A DNA stretch of 46,019 bases from Acidobacteriota bacterium (GTDB taxonomy: Bacteria > Acidobacteriota > Vicinamibacteria > Marinacidobacterales > Marinacidobacteraceae), in the NCBI GenBank assembly GCA_022820545.1, contig JAJEFG010000091.1, positions 1 through 46,019 of the forward strand, read 5' to 3'. Position 1 is the stretch's first letter. Each line of letters starts with the position of its first letter. The notes beneath the pieces are model-generated. The model saw only the letters and a program-made list of their open reading frames with translations. It ran no database searches and had not been told where the DNA came from. The translations under genes and the position numbers were made by a program. Of the stretch, positions 15,697-25,047 are shown in pieces.

Positions 15697-17700
15697 TCAC
15701 ATCCCCGAGACGCGGCCGGCGATCCGGTAGCACTGGAAGATGACGTGCCAGGCGATCGCCACGATCACCAGCCAGGCCACCCAGTAGTAGTCGCCGGGGA
15801 TCCCGAAGTTGCCGCCGAAGAACGGCGTGGCGTGCTCGTTCGCCATCGCCCACAGGAGCGGCAGCGACATGTAGGTGTTGTGCTTCGAGCGCAGCCCGGC
15901 GAGCGCCGGGTCGGCGGCGGCCGGAGCTTCGCCCGCCTTGACGGCCGCGATGATCCGCTGCTGGGCCGGCCAGATCCGGAACCAGACGTTGAAGGCCATC
16001 ATGGTCCCGAACATGGCGCCGGTGTGGATCAGGACCGCCCGGGGCGTGAAGGCGCCGACCTCGACGAAGAGGAACACCGCGACCGCGAGCAGCAGGAAGG
16101 AGACGATGGTTGCCGCCCGCACGTTCGACTTCAGGCCGCTGTTCCAGAGCGCGTCGTAGGCGAAGACCGCGACGAAGGTGATCAGCGCCATCGCGATGGC
16201 CCCGCCGCCCCAGCCGTCGCCCGGATCGAACATCAGGCCGCCGTGCCAGAAGACGAGCAGGAGCAGCACGACGCCGGTGATCCAGGTCCAGGCGGCGCCC
16301 CACCGGAACCAGTAGAGGGCCCGCGGCATGAGTTCCGGCACCACCTTCGCCTTCGTGGCGCCGTCGAGCTTGGCGGTCATCTGGGCGTTCACGAAGTTGA
16401 AGAAGTAGAGGTGGCCGATCCAGATGATCCCCACGAAGATGTGGAGCCAGCGGAATATGAAAGTCACGCCGTCCATCAGGCCTTGCATCATGTCGCGCCT
16501 CCCTTGCCGGGCATCGGATGAGCTTTCGATTGTATCCGGGGCAAGACCGGCCAGGGCCGCGTCCGACCGGTACCCGGTGAGTTCCACGAAGCCGCGGCCC
16601 CGGAGAGTTCCGGCGGCTCCGGAACCGGCGGTTTCAACCCGGACCGCTCCCTCCCAATAGGGAATGTCCGGTCCGGCCAGGCCGGCGGGACGCCGGTTTT
16701 CCTGGTTCGGGAGGAGCGGCCGGACGATCAGATCGAGGTCCTCCCGGGGGAGTCGAAGCCGCCAGCCGGCCGGATAGGGGCGGGCTTCATCCACGTCCGC
16801 AGCGAGATCGGGCGGCATCCAGGTTTCGAGGACTTCGACCTCCGCGCCTCGAACCCTCCTGCTCGTGTCCCCGCCGGCGTCGCGCAGCGTGCCGTCGGTG
16901 TAGGACACCGATCCGTCGGCACGCCGCAGGAGGTAGAGCATCAGGTCGCGCCCGTCCCCCAGGTTCAGGCCGAACCAGTCCCAGCCGGTCTGATCGGCCG
17001 CGAGCCAGCTCGATCCGAACTCGCGGTCCATCCAGCCGCTTCCCGCAATCTCCACCCGCGTGCCACCGAGGCCGAGGGACCCCGTCATCTCGAGCCGGGG
17101 GTGGCTGTAGTAGTAGCTGGCCGCGCCGCCGTCCGATTTCGGCGAGTGCCCGGCGTCTCCGTGGAACCAGGGGGAGCCCGTCGGAACGGCGCTGAGTTCC
17201 ATCCGGAGTCCGCGTTCCGCGTCCGCCGCGCCGAAATGGAACCCGCCGTCCCGGTACGTCAGGACCCACGGGGCCTCTGTCCCGGGCGGCCCCCGCATCC
17301 AGGCGATTTCCGGGTCCGGGAAGGTTCCGAAGCGGGCCAGGCCCGGCGCCTCCCGATGGACCGCCTGGGTGAAGACCCGCTCTCCGGTCTCGAGGTCGGC
17401 AACCGCCGCGTGCCCCATCGCCACGTGCCCCGTCCCCCAGGGGGAAGGCGCGGCCGAGGGCGCGGCAAGCGTCAGACCGGTGCGAAACAGGGTGAACTGC
17501 CAGGCGAAGCGGGGGGCGCCGTCGGCCGTGTCGGCGAAACCGACGAAGTACCACCACTCGGTCCGGTAGCCGACGTGGGCCCAGTGATCGTTCGGGAACT
17601 CCCACGGGTAGCCGGGCGCCGCCTGCTGCCACTCCTGCGCCGCGAGCGGCGCCGGCGCCGGCAGCGCCAGGAACAACGCCACCCAAAACGAACGGATCAT
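15697..17700 (-). CDS. AttH/CrtC-like lipocalin-type protein in frame with PuuD-like urate oxidase N-terminal membrane domain
   Basis: One uninterrupted 667-codon frame. Residues 1-about 385 have a signal peptide (ALFLALPAPAPLAAQ) and an AttH/hydroxyneurosporene-synthase-like fold: FPNDHWAHVGYRTEWWYFVG, WQFTLFRTG, YYYSHPRLEMTG, GSGWMDREFGSSWL and a closing GRGFVELTGY. AttH proteins are usually encoded after FtsX-type permeases, as here. Residues 404-667 are a multi-helix membrane domain like the N-terminal part of urate hydroxylase PuuD (WLHIFVGIIWIGHLYFFNFV, RALYWFRWGAAWTWITGV, RSKHNTYMSLPLLWAM). The usual PuuD cytochrome c tail is absent. The AttH part has no stop codon of its own. The frame starts at ATG 17700, overlapping the permease stop by one base. 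Either a true fusion or two proteins from one frame. Confidence 0.78.
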   Translation of the reverse strand: MIRSFWVALFLALPAPAPLAAQEWQQAAPGYPWEFPNDHWAHVGYRTEWWYFVGFADTADGAPRFAWQFTLFRTGLTLAAPSAAPSPWGTGHVAMGHAAVADLETGERVFTQAVHREAPGLARFGTFPDPEIAWMRGPPGTEAPWVLTYRDGGFHFGAADAERGLRMELSAVPTGSPWFHGDAGHSPKSDGGAASYYYSHPRLEMTGSLGLGGTRVEIAGSGWMDREFGSSWLAADQTGWDWFGLNLGDGRDLMLYLLRRADGSVSYTDGTLRDAGGDTSRRVRGAEVEVLETWMPPDLAADVDEARPYPAGWRLRLPREDLDLIVRPLLPNQENRRPAGLAGPDIPYWEGAVRVETAGSGAAGTLRGRGFVELTGYRSDAALAGLAPDTIESSSDARQGRRDMMQGLMDGVTFIFRWLHIFVGIIWIGHLYFFNFVNAQMTAKLDGATKAKVVPELMPRALYWFRWGAAWTWITGVVLLLLVFWHGGLMFDPGDGWGGGAIAMALITFVAVFAYDALWNSGLKSNVRAATIVSFLLLAVAVFLFVEVGAFTPRAVLIHTGAMFGTMMAFNVWFRIWPAQQRIIAAVKAGEAPAAADPALAGLRSKHNTYMSLPLLWAMANEHATPFFGGNFGIPGDYYWVAWLVIVAIAWHVIFQCYRIAGRVSGM
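16486..16534 (-). promoter_or_regulatory. Internal start signals ahead of the PuuD-like domain
   Basis: Two consecutive ATG codons (16491 and 16488) begin the PuuD-like part. GGGAGG lies six bases upstream of the first, and TACAAT (minus strand, 16529-16534, within GGATACAAT) lies about 38 bases upstream. The signals suggest that the 264-residue PuuD-like protein (15697-16491) can be made separately even though the upstream AttH frame reads straight into it. Confidence 0.5.
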
Positions 17701-20266
17701 CAGATTTCCTGGCGGAGGGCGGTCGCATCCACGCGGGAGGCCAGGCGCGCGGGGAGAACACCCGCAAGGAGACCCGCCAGCACGACCGCGGCGCCCTGCG
17801 CGGCCAGGACTCCGAGCGGCCAATGGAGCGTCAGGGTCCAGCCGAACCACACCGGGTTGACGACGTGGACCAGGAGCAGGGTGAGCACGGCGCCCGCCCC
17901 GCCGCCGATCAGCAGCGAAATCCCGACGATCACCATCGTCCGGCCGAGGAAACCGCCGGCGACCTGTCGGCGGTTCGCCCCCAGGGCCCGGTTGAGCGCC
18001 ACTTCCGGAGCCCGCTCGCGCACCAGGGTCCAGAGGAAAAGTCCGACCCCGAGCGCCGCGATCACGAGCGCAAAGACGCGCAGGAGCCCGGTGACCGCCA
18101 TCGTCTGGTCGAACACGTTCAGCGCCCGGGACCGGAGAGCGGCGTTGTCCACGACGTTCGCGCTCATGCCCAGCGTCCGTTCGAGGCGGGTGACCGCCGC
18201 CGCCCGATCGGCGCCCTCCCGGAGGTACAGCGCGGCGCCGTGAACGGGCGCCGGCGTCCCGGGCTCCGGCGGGTAGAGGGAGTTCATGAGCGTCCGGTCC
18301 AGGAACAGCGCCCCCTGTTCGTTCCCGTAGTCGCGGTAGACCCCGGCGATCCGTAGCGGACGGTCCGCCGCCGCGGCTGGGAGGGGAAGCGCGTCCCCCG
18401 CCTCGAGGCCCAGCCGCCGCGCGAGCGGCTCGGATACCAGCAGCTCCCCGTTCCCGAATCCTCGAAGCGCCGCCTCCCGATTTCCGAGAATGGAGAAGCG
18501 GTCTCCCGCCGCGGGGAGGGCGGCGTCCACCCCCAGCACCGCCACCGGCCGCCCTTCGAGCCGAATCCGCAGGGCCCGCAGCAGATCTCGCTCCCGAACG
18601 TCCGGGTCCGCGGCGGTGATTTCCAGCACCTCGGCGGACAGGCTCCGGCGCTCGGACGCGATCGACCGCGCTCCGCCCGCTCCTCCCGCCCGCGAAACGT
18701 AGACGTCGGCGGCCAGCGTCTCGCCCAGCCAGGCATCGAGCGTTGCCCGGAAGCTCCCGATCAGGGAACTCACCCCGACCAGCATGGCGACCGCCACCAC
18801 CAGCGCCGCCGCCGGCGGCCCCGTGGAACCGGGCTCGCGAACGGCCGCGAGGACTCCCCGGCCGACGGCGGAGTTCTGCCCGGCCCGGAAACGCGCCGCC
18901 AGCCGGATCACCGCGTCCGGGAGAAGCGCGGCGCCGATGAGCAGCGCACCGGCCGCCCCGAACCCGCTTCCGGCAAGTGCGGGCCAACTCTCCGGGTCGA
19001 GAGCCGCCCACACCGCAGCTCCGATCAGCGCGGTCCCGGCGACCGGCGGCCCGAGGCGCCAGAAGCGGCGGCGCGCCGGAGACAGCGCCGCGCGTCCCGG
19101 GGCGAGCAGGGTCACCGGCGCGCGGGACGTCTCCGCGAATACCTGCGGCGCCGCCCCGGCGAGCGCCGCCACCGCCGCGACGAGCGCTGCCAGCAGCACG
19201 ACCTGCGGAGCGATCGTCAGGCCCTCGATCCGTTCCAGCAGGTAGAGATTCGAGATCGTCGCGCTGACCCGGTCCAGCGAGGCGCCGGCGGCCAGCGCGC
19301 CCACCGGAATCCCGAGTGCGGCGCCGGCGAGCGCCATGAGCAGCACCTCGCCGAGCAGCAGCACCCCCACACGCCGGCGCGAGGCGCCGAGCGCCCGATA
19401 GAGGCCGATCTCCTGGCGGCGCGCGGCGAGTGCGGCGCGGACGCTCGCGTACACGAGGAACGCCGCCACCAGCAGGCTGACCGCGGAGAGCGCCAGGAGA
19501 TTCAGCCGGAACGCGGCGAAGAGTTCCGCCCCTTCCGCCCGCAGGGTTCCACTCTCCTCCATCCTGACTCCGGGAATCCGGGTGGACAGCGCCCTCCGGG
19601 TCGGTTCAACGTCCGATCGTTCCGCCACGGACACCTCGATCCGGTCGAGACCCGGCCGCCCGCGGAGCGCCTGGGCGTACGCGAGGTCCAGGAACGCGGA
19701 CGCGCGTCCATCCTCGCCGGGGTACGTCCCCGCCACCAGCGTCGGGCGCCGGCTTGCGGGACCCGCGCCATCGAGGCCGATCCACACCGGATCCAGCGGA
19801 TCGACCCCGAGCCGATCCGCAACCCGCTGCGGAAGGACGATGCCTCCGGAGAAGAAAGCCTCGGGAGCGAGAGTTCCCTCGCCCCCCTCCGCACCGGCGA
19901 AATCGAAGGACCCGGAAACCAGGTCCACTCCCCACCCGGGGACCGATGCCTCCCGGTCGAGGGTTCCCACCCGGAGCCCGGCCAGCCGGATCACCGGCGC
20001 GGCGCGCCGGACGCCCGGGGCCGCGAGGACGGCCGGCCACGCCTCGTCCGGAACGCTCCCGGCCTCCTCCACGAGGCCGGTGACGACGAGGTCGGCGCCG
20101 GCGGAGATGACCTCGAGACTGGCGTCGAGGGTCTCGAGCGCCGCCCGGTTCAGAAGCTGCACCGACAACACCGCCCCGGCGCCCAGCGCGATGGCGAGGA
20201 CCGGGAGCAGGCCCAGCGCGGGCGCCGCCCGAAAGCGGGCCGGCGCGGCCCGGAGCAGCAGCCGGA

Positions 20267-20270
<4 letters not shown>
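17700..20270 (-). CDS. FtsX-like ABC transporter permease (AttF/AttG-like)
   Basis: An 856-residue permease with the duplicated FtsX layout. There is one N-terminal helix (LGLLPVLAIALGAGAVLSVQ), a large periplasmic domain, a three-helix FtsX core near residues 255-370 with RQEIGLYRALGASRRRVGVLLLGE, two central helices, a second periplasmic domain and a second FtsX core near residues 715-845 with PEVALNRALGANRRQVAGGFLGR. Such permeases move or extract envelope lipids or lipoproteins with a LolD-type ATPase rather than importing solutes. The GTG start overlaps the ATPase stop by 4 bp (GTGA) and the stop shares one base with the AttH start, so all three are coupled. Confidence 0.9.
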
Positions 20271-20994
<724 letters not shown>

Positions 20995-20998
<4 letters not shown>

Positions 20999-21999
20999 CC
21001 CACCGAAACGCCGTTCCTCGCCGCCACCACCTGGGCCATCACCGCGAGCGCGATCTGGTCCGGCGTCCGCGCCCCGATCGGCAGTCCGATGGGCGCGGCG
21101 ATCCGGGCCAGCGCATCCTCGGAAACCCCGCGCTCCTTCAGCCGGCCGAGACGCCGCGCGTGGGTCTTGCGGCTGCCGAGCGCCCCCACGTAGAAGGCGG
21201 CGCTCTCGAGGGCCAGCGCGAGCGCCGGATCGTCCAGCTTCGGATCGTGCGTAAGAGTCGCGACCGCGGTGCTCGCGTCGAGCCCGATGCGCCGGAACCC
21301 CTCCTCGGGCCACTCGTTCACGATTTCCACGCCGGGAAAACGCTCGGGAGAGGCGAACACCGGGCGGGGATCGCAGATCACGGGCCGGTAGCCGACCCGG
21401 GTCGCGAGGCCGCAGAGGGTCTGGGCAATGTGGACGCCGCCCACGATGACGAGCGATTCGGGCGGGAGGATGACGTCACAGAAGACAGACCCGCCTTCCG
21501 TATCGGTCGCCAGCGGCTTGCCCGCTCCGAGGGCCGCTTCCGCGACCTCGGCCAGGGCCGGCGATCCGATCCCCGGAGACCCGGCGAACTTCACCAGGCT
21601 GTCGCCGAGGTTCGGCCCGGAGGTCACCACCGCCAGCCCCACGGCGTCCCGGCGCCGCATCCCCTCCCGCACCCGGCCGAGCACCTCCCGGTCCGCCCGT
21701 TCGACGAACACCGTGAGCGATCCGCCGCAGGCGAGACCCACTCCCCACGCCAGTTCGTCGGAAACTGCGAAGCGCAGCAGCCGGGGCTCGCCGCTTTCGA
21801 TGACCTCGCGCGCCGCCTGGACCACACTGGATTCGACGCAGCCCCCGCTGACCGAGCCGGCGATGCGGCCCTCGTGGTCGATGGTCATCCGGGCGCCGGG
21901 ACGCCGGGGTCCCGAACCCCAGGTATGAACCACGGTGGAGAGCGCGAGGGGGCCCTCTCCGGCCAGCCAGGAATCGAGGACCGGAGCGATGTCACGCAT
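20995..21999 (-). CDS. XdhC/CoxI family molybdenum-cofactor insertion protein
   Basis: A 334-residue XdhC-family protein that binds, sulfurates or inserts the molybdenum cofactor into xanthine-dehydrogenase-type enzymes. Seen are GSGPRRPGARMTIDHEGRIAG with SGGCVESSVV, where the cysteine is the proposed cofactor ligand, a central Rossmann segment (SLVIVGGVHIAQTLCGLA), and the C-terminal YVGALGSRKTHARRLGRL plus IAAPIGLPIGARTPDQIALAVMAQ. It begins 15 bp after the CoxE-like gene and overlaps the ABC ATPase by 4 bp. As part of the form II operon it probably matures that enzyme. Confidence 0.92.
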
Positions 22000-22014
22000 G
22001 GGGCGGTGGCGGGA

Positions 22015-23271
22015 TTATCGTGCGGACCCCGAAGCCGGCGCAGCGAGCGCCCGGCGCCAGGTCTTGAGACGCGGGGCGGCGGAACGTCCGACCGGATCCA
22101 GTTGCGCCAGGTGGTCCGCCAGCGAACGCACGCTCGCCAGGTTGTTCACCGGCAGAAAGTCGTGGATGTGGGGCAACGCCGCGGCCATCCCCCGGGTGAG
22201 CGGCTCGTACCCCTCGTCGGACAGCAGCGGATTCAGCCAGACCACGCGCCAGGCGAGCCCGCGCAGCCGCTCCATTTCGGAAGCCACCAATGCCGGATCG
22301 CCGCGGTCCCAGCCGTCGCTCACGAGCAGCACCACCGCGGCGGAGGTGGGCAGACGCCGCGCCCACTCCAGGTTGAACCGGTGGAGGGCTTCGCCGATCC
22401 GGGTCCCGCCCGACCAGTCGCGCACCGCCTCCGAGGCTTCCCGGAGCGCCCGGTCCACCCGCCGGTCGGCGAGCTTGCGGGTGATCCGGGTGAGCCGGGT
22501 GGCGAAGACGAAGGCCTCCACCCGCCCGGGCGACCCGTGCGAGAGCCCGTAGAGGAAATGGAGCAGGACGCGGGCCGTCTGCTCCATGGATCCGCTCACG
22601 TCGGCGAGCACGATGAGCGGCCGCGGTTTCTCCCGGCGCCGCCGGCGTTCGAGGCGCACCCATTCGCCGCCCGACCGCAGCCCGCGCCGCAGCGTCCGGC
22701 GGAGATCCAGGTTCCGGTTCCCGCCGGGCCGGAAACGCACCACCCGGCGGCGGGCGGCCCGCCATCCGGCATCCCGGATCAGCGCGCGCACTTCCCGCAG
22801 TTCGTCCTCGTCGAGGTCGGAGAAATCGCGGTGCTCGAGGGACTCGCGGTCGCTCCAGGTGCGCCGGGCGAACGGATGCTGCGGCTGCTGGTCCGAGCCC
22901 GCGTCCCTTTCGGGCGCAACCGGCCGGAAGGTCGCCTGCCGGACCGGAGACTGCTGCTTCCGGAGCATCATTCCGGGCAGCCGGGCCCGCGTCCACCGTT
23001 CGGGCGGCGTTTCCCAGAAGAGCGCGAAGGCGGCGTCGAAGAGTTCGAGATCCTCGCGCCGGTGGATGAGCAGCGCGCGGGCGGCGGCGTGGAACTCCTC
23101 GCGCCGGAAGACCTCGATGAGCGGGAGCGCCTGCGCCAGATCCAGCATCCGGGCGGTCGAAACCGGGAGCCCGATCCCCCGGAGCAGACGCCCGAACAGG
23201 GTGAGGTTCTGCAGCAGCGGGGGGAGCGCGGCCCCAACTCCCGACTGCGGACCCCGGGCCGCGGCGGTCAA
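22015..23271 (-). CDS. CoxE-like VWA domain protein
   Basis: A 418-residue cytoplasmic protein of the CoxE family. The C-terminal half is a von Willebrand A domain with an intact metal-ion site: LADVSGSM (DxSxS), GGTRIGEAL and VSDGWDRGDP. The N-terminal half is an alpha-helical arginine-rich region with LFGRLLRGIGLPVSTARMLD, typical of CoxE. With the MoxR-type CoxD it acts in post-translational maturation of the molybdenum hydroxylase active site, as studied for CO dehydrogenase. I chose TTG at 23271, which overlaps the MoxR stop (TTGA) with GGAG upstream; the far longer open frame covers the MoxR gene and is a shadow. Confidence 0.88.
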   Translation of the reverse strand: MTAAARGPQSGVGAALPPLLQNLTLFGRLLRGIGLPVSTARMLDLAQALPLIEVFRREEFHAAARALLIHRREDLELFDAAFALFWETPPERWTRARLPGMMLRKQQSPVRQATFRPVAPERDAGSDQQPQHPFARRTWSDRESLEHRDFSDLDEDELREVRALIRDAGWRAARRRVVRFRPGGNRNLDLRRTLRRGLRSGGEWVRLERRRRREKPRPLIVLADVSGSMEQTARVLLHFLYGLSHGSPGRVEAFVFATRLTRITRKLADRRVDRALREASEAVRDWSGGTRIGEALHRFNLEWARRLPTSAAVVLLVSDGWDRGDPALVASEMERLRGLAWRVVWLNPLLSDEGYEPLTRGMAAALPHIHDFLPVNNLASVRSLADHLAQLDPVGRSAAPRLKTWRRALAAPASGSAR

Positions 23272-24179
23272 GAGACTCCGGCAGCCAGCCGGGTGAGGAT
23301 GGCCCCCGCCCGTTCCCCGCGGACCATCTCGAGATCGTCCCGGTACTTGAGGAGCGCTCCCAGCGTCCGGTCCACCGCCGCCTCGTCGAGGGCAGTCTTC
23401 CCCAGCGAGGCCAGCGCCATCGTCCAGTCCAGGGTCTCGGACACTCCCGGGCGCTTGAAGAGATCGAGTTCGCGGAGTTCCTGGGCGAAGCGGGTGGCCT
23501 CCGCCGCCAGTTGCGCCGCCGCCTGGGGCACCCGCTCGCGGACGATCTCGAGCTCGCGTTCGTAGCTGGGATAGGGAATCCAGTGGTAGAGGCAGCGCCG
23601 CTTCAGCGCGTCGTGGACCTCGCGGGTGCGGTTCGACGTGAGGACCACTACGGGTGGAGCGGCCGCCCGGATCGTGCCGATCTCGGGAATCGTGATCTGG
23701 AAATCCGAAAGGACTTCCAGGAGATAGGCCTCGAACTCCTCGTCGCTGCGGTCCACCTCGTCGATGAGCAGCACCGGACGGTTTTCCGGCGAAGAGGTCT
23801 CGATGGCGTGCAGGAGAGGCCGGCGCAGCAGGAAGTCCGCACCGAACAGGTCCTGCTGTTCCATGGCCGTCCCCCGGCTCTCCGCCAGCCGGATGGCCAG
23901 CATCTGCCGGGTGTAGTTCCACTCGTAGGCCGCCTGGGCGATGTCCAGTCCTTCGTAGCACTGCAGCCGGATCAGCGGGGCGCCGAGAACGGCCGCGGTG
24001 ACCTTGGCGAGTTCGGTCTTCCCGACGCCGGCCTCGCCCTCCAGGAAGAGGGGGCGTTCCAGCCGGAGCGCCAGGAAGAGCGCCGTGGCCAGCCCGCTGT
24101 CGGCGATATAGCCCTGCCCCGCGAGTTCCCCGGTGAGTTCGGGGACCGAGGAGAGGGTCGCGGTCCGGGTCGCTGACAA
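23268..24179 (-). CDS. MoxR/CoxD-like AAA+ ATPase
   Basis: A 303-residue AAA+ ATPase of the MoxR group, partner of the VWA protein encoded next. Walker A EGEAGVGKTELAK, Walker B VLLIDEVDRSDEEFEAYLLEVL, sensor 1 LTSNRTREVHDALKRRCLYHWI with the arginine finger region, and LPGxxLFKRPGVSETLDW-type lid residues are present. CoxD proteins are described as chaperones needed to build the Cu-S-Mo centre of form I CO dehydrogenase. No ATG fits the N-terminus; TTG at 24179, one base after the CoxM stop, is the best start by position, though it lacks a clear Shine-Dalgarno. Other starts nearby are possible. Confidence 0.9.
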   Translation of the reverse strand: MSATRTATLSSVPELTGELAGQGYIADSGLATALFLALRLERPLFLEGEAGVGKTELAKVTAAVLGAPLIRLQCYEGLDIAQAAYEWNYTRQMLAIRLAESRGTAMEQQDLFGADFLLRRPLLHAIETSSPENRPVLLIDEVDRSDEEFEAYLLEVLSDFQITIPEIGTIRAAAPPVVVLTSNRTREVHDALKRRCLYHWIPYPSYERELEIVRERVPQAAAQLAAEATRFAQELRELDLFKRPGVSETLDWTMALASLGKTALDEAAVDRTLGALLKYRDDLEMVRGERAGAILTRLAAGVS

Positions 24180-24180
24180 C

Positions 24181-25035
24181 CTACCCGGCGCGCTCCGCCG
24201 CGACGGCCAGCGCCCGCCTTGTGTACACCCCGGCGAGGTGCGCCCGGAACTCTCCGGACGCGTAGAGATCGCCGAGCGGTTCGTCGAAGGCGTCACCGAC
24301 GCGCCCTGCGGCGGCCGCAATCCGGTCCGCGCTGGCCGGGCCCCCGCAGAGCGCCGCAGCGGCCGCCCCCGCGAGCACCGCCTTGCCGGTGACCCCGTTG
24401 ATGCCGATCGCGCAACTCCCGACGTTGCCACCATCCATCCCGACGCAGGCGGCCACGCCCACCACCGCGTAGCTGGAGGCCGGATGGCGGTGCTTCAGGT
24501 AGGCGCCGCCCGCCACGCACGGTACCCGCACCGAAGTGATGACCTCGTTGTCGGCCAGCGCCGTGGTCAGGATGTCCACGAAGAAGTCGGAAGCGGCGAT
24601 GGTCCGTTCGCCGCCGGCCCCAACCGCGGTGATCTCGGCGCCGAGCGCCAGCATCGCGGCCGGATAGTCGGCCCCCGGGTCGGCGTGGGCCAGACTGCCC
24701 CCGATCGTCCCCCGGTTCCGGACCTGGATGTCCCCGATGGCGGCCGCCGTCTCGGCCAGCATCGGGCAACCGCTCCGGACCGCCGCCGAGTCGGCGACCG
24801 CGGCGTGGGTGGCGAGCGCCCCGACGACCAGACTGTCGCCGTCGGCAGACACATCGGCCAGTCCGGGAATCCGTCCGATGTCCACGAGGGCGGCCGGCTG
24901 CGCGGCGCGCAGCTTCATCGCCGGAATCAGGCTGTGCCCGCCGGCGACCAGCTTGGCGTCCGGAAGCGAGGAAAGCAGCTCCACGGCTTCGGCGACCGAA
25001 GCGGCGCGGTGGTAGTCGAATTGGCTTGGAAACAT
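24181..25035 (-). CDS. FAD-binding (medium) subunit of form II CoxL-type molybdenum hydroxylase
   Basis: A 284-residue CoxM/CutM-family flavoprotein. The FAD-binding loops are [13 protein letters not shown] near the N-terminus and TIGGSLAHADPGADYPA in the middle; the C-terminal CO-dehydrogenase flavoprotein domain follows, with SYAVVGVAACVGMDGG. It transfers electrons from the iron-sulfur subunit to an acceptor through FAD. ATG at 25035 has GAGGAGA upstream and follows the large subunit by 12 bp. Adjacent genes for the large and [2Fe-2S] subunits complete the LMS complex, here in order S-L-M. Confidence 0.93.
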   Translation of the reverse strand: MFPSQFDYHRAASVAEAVELLSSLPDAKLVAGGHSLIPAMKLRAAQPAALVDIGRIPGLADVSADGDSLVVGALATHAAVADSAAVRSGCPMLAETAAAIGDIQVRNRGTIGGSLAHADPGADYPAAMLALGAEITAVGAGGERTIAASDFFVDILTTALADNEVITSVRVPCVAGGAYLKHRHPASSYAVVGVAACVGMDGGNVGSCAIGINGVTGKAVLAGAAAAALCGGPASADRIAAAAGRVGDAFDEPLGDLYASGEFRAHLAGVYTRRALAVAAERAG

Positions 25036-25047
25036 CGGAATCTCCTC

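Noticed and set aside
17701-19011. Upstream extension of the AttH frame
   Set aside because: It lies antisense-free but wholly within the permease gene in another frame; the signal peptide and stop/start overlap fix the start at 17700.
22000-22020. GATAAT box ahead of the XdhC gene as an internal promoter
   Set aside because: It overlaps the TAA stop codon of the CoxE-like gene inside a tight operon; chance is the simpler explanation.
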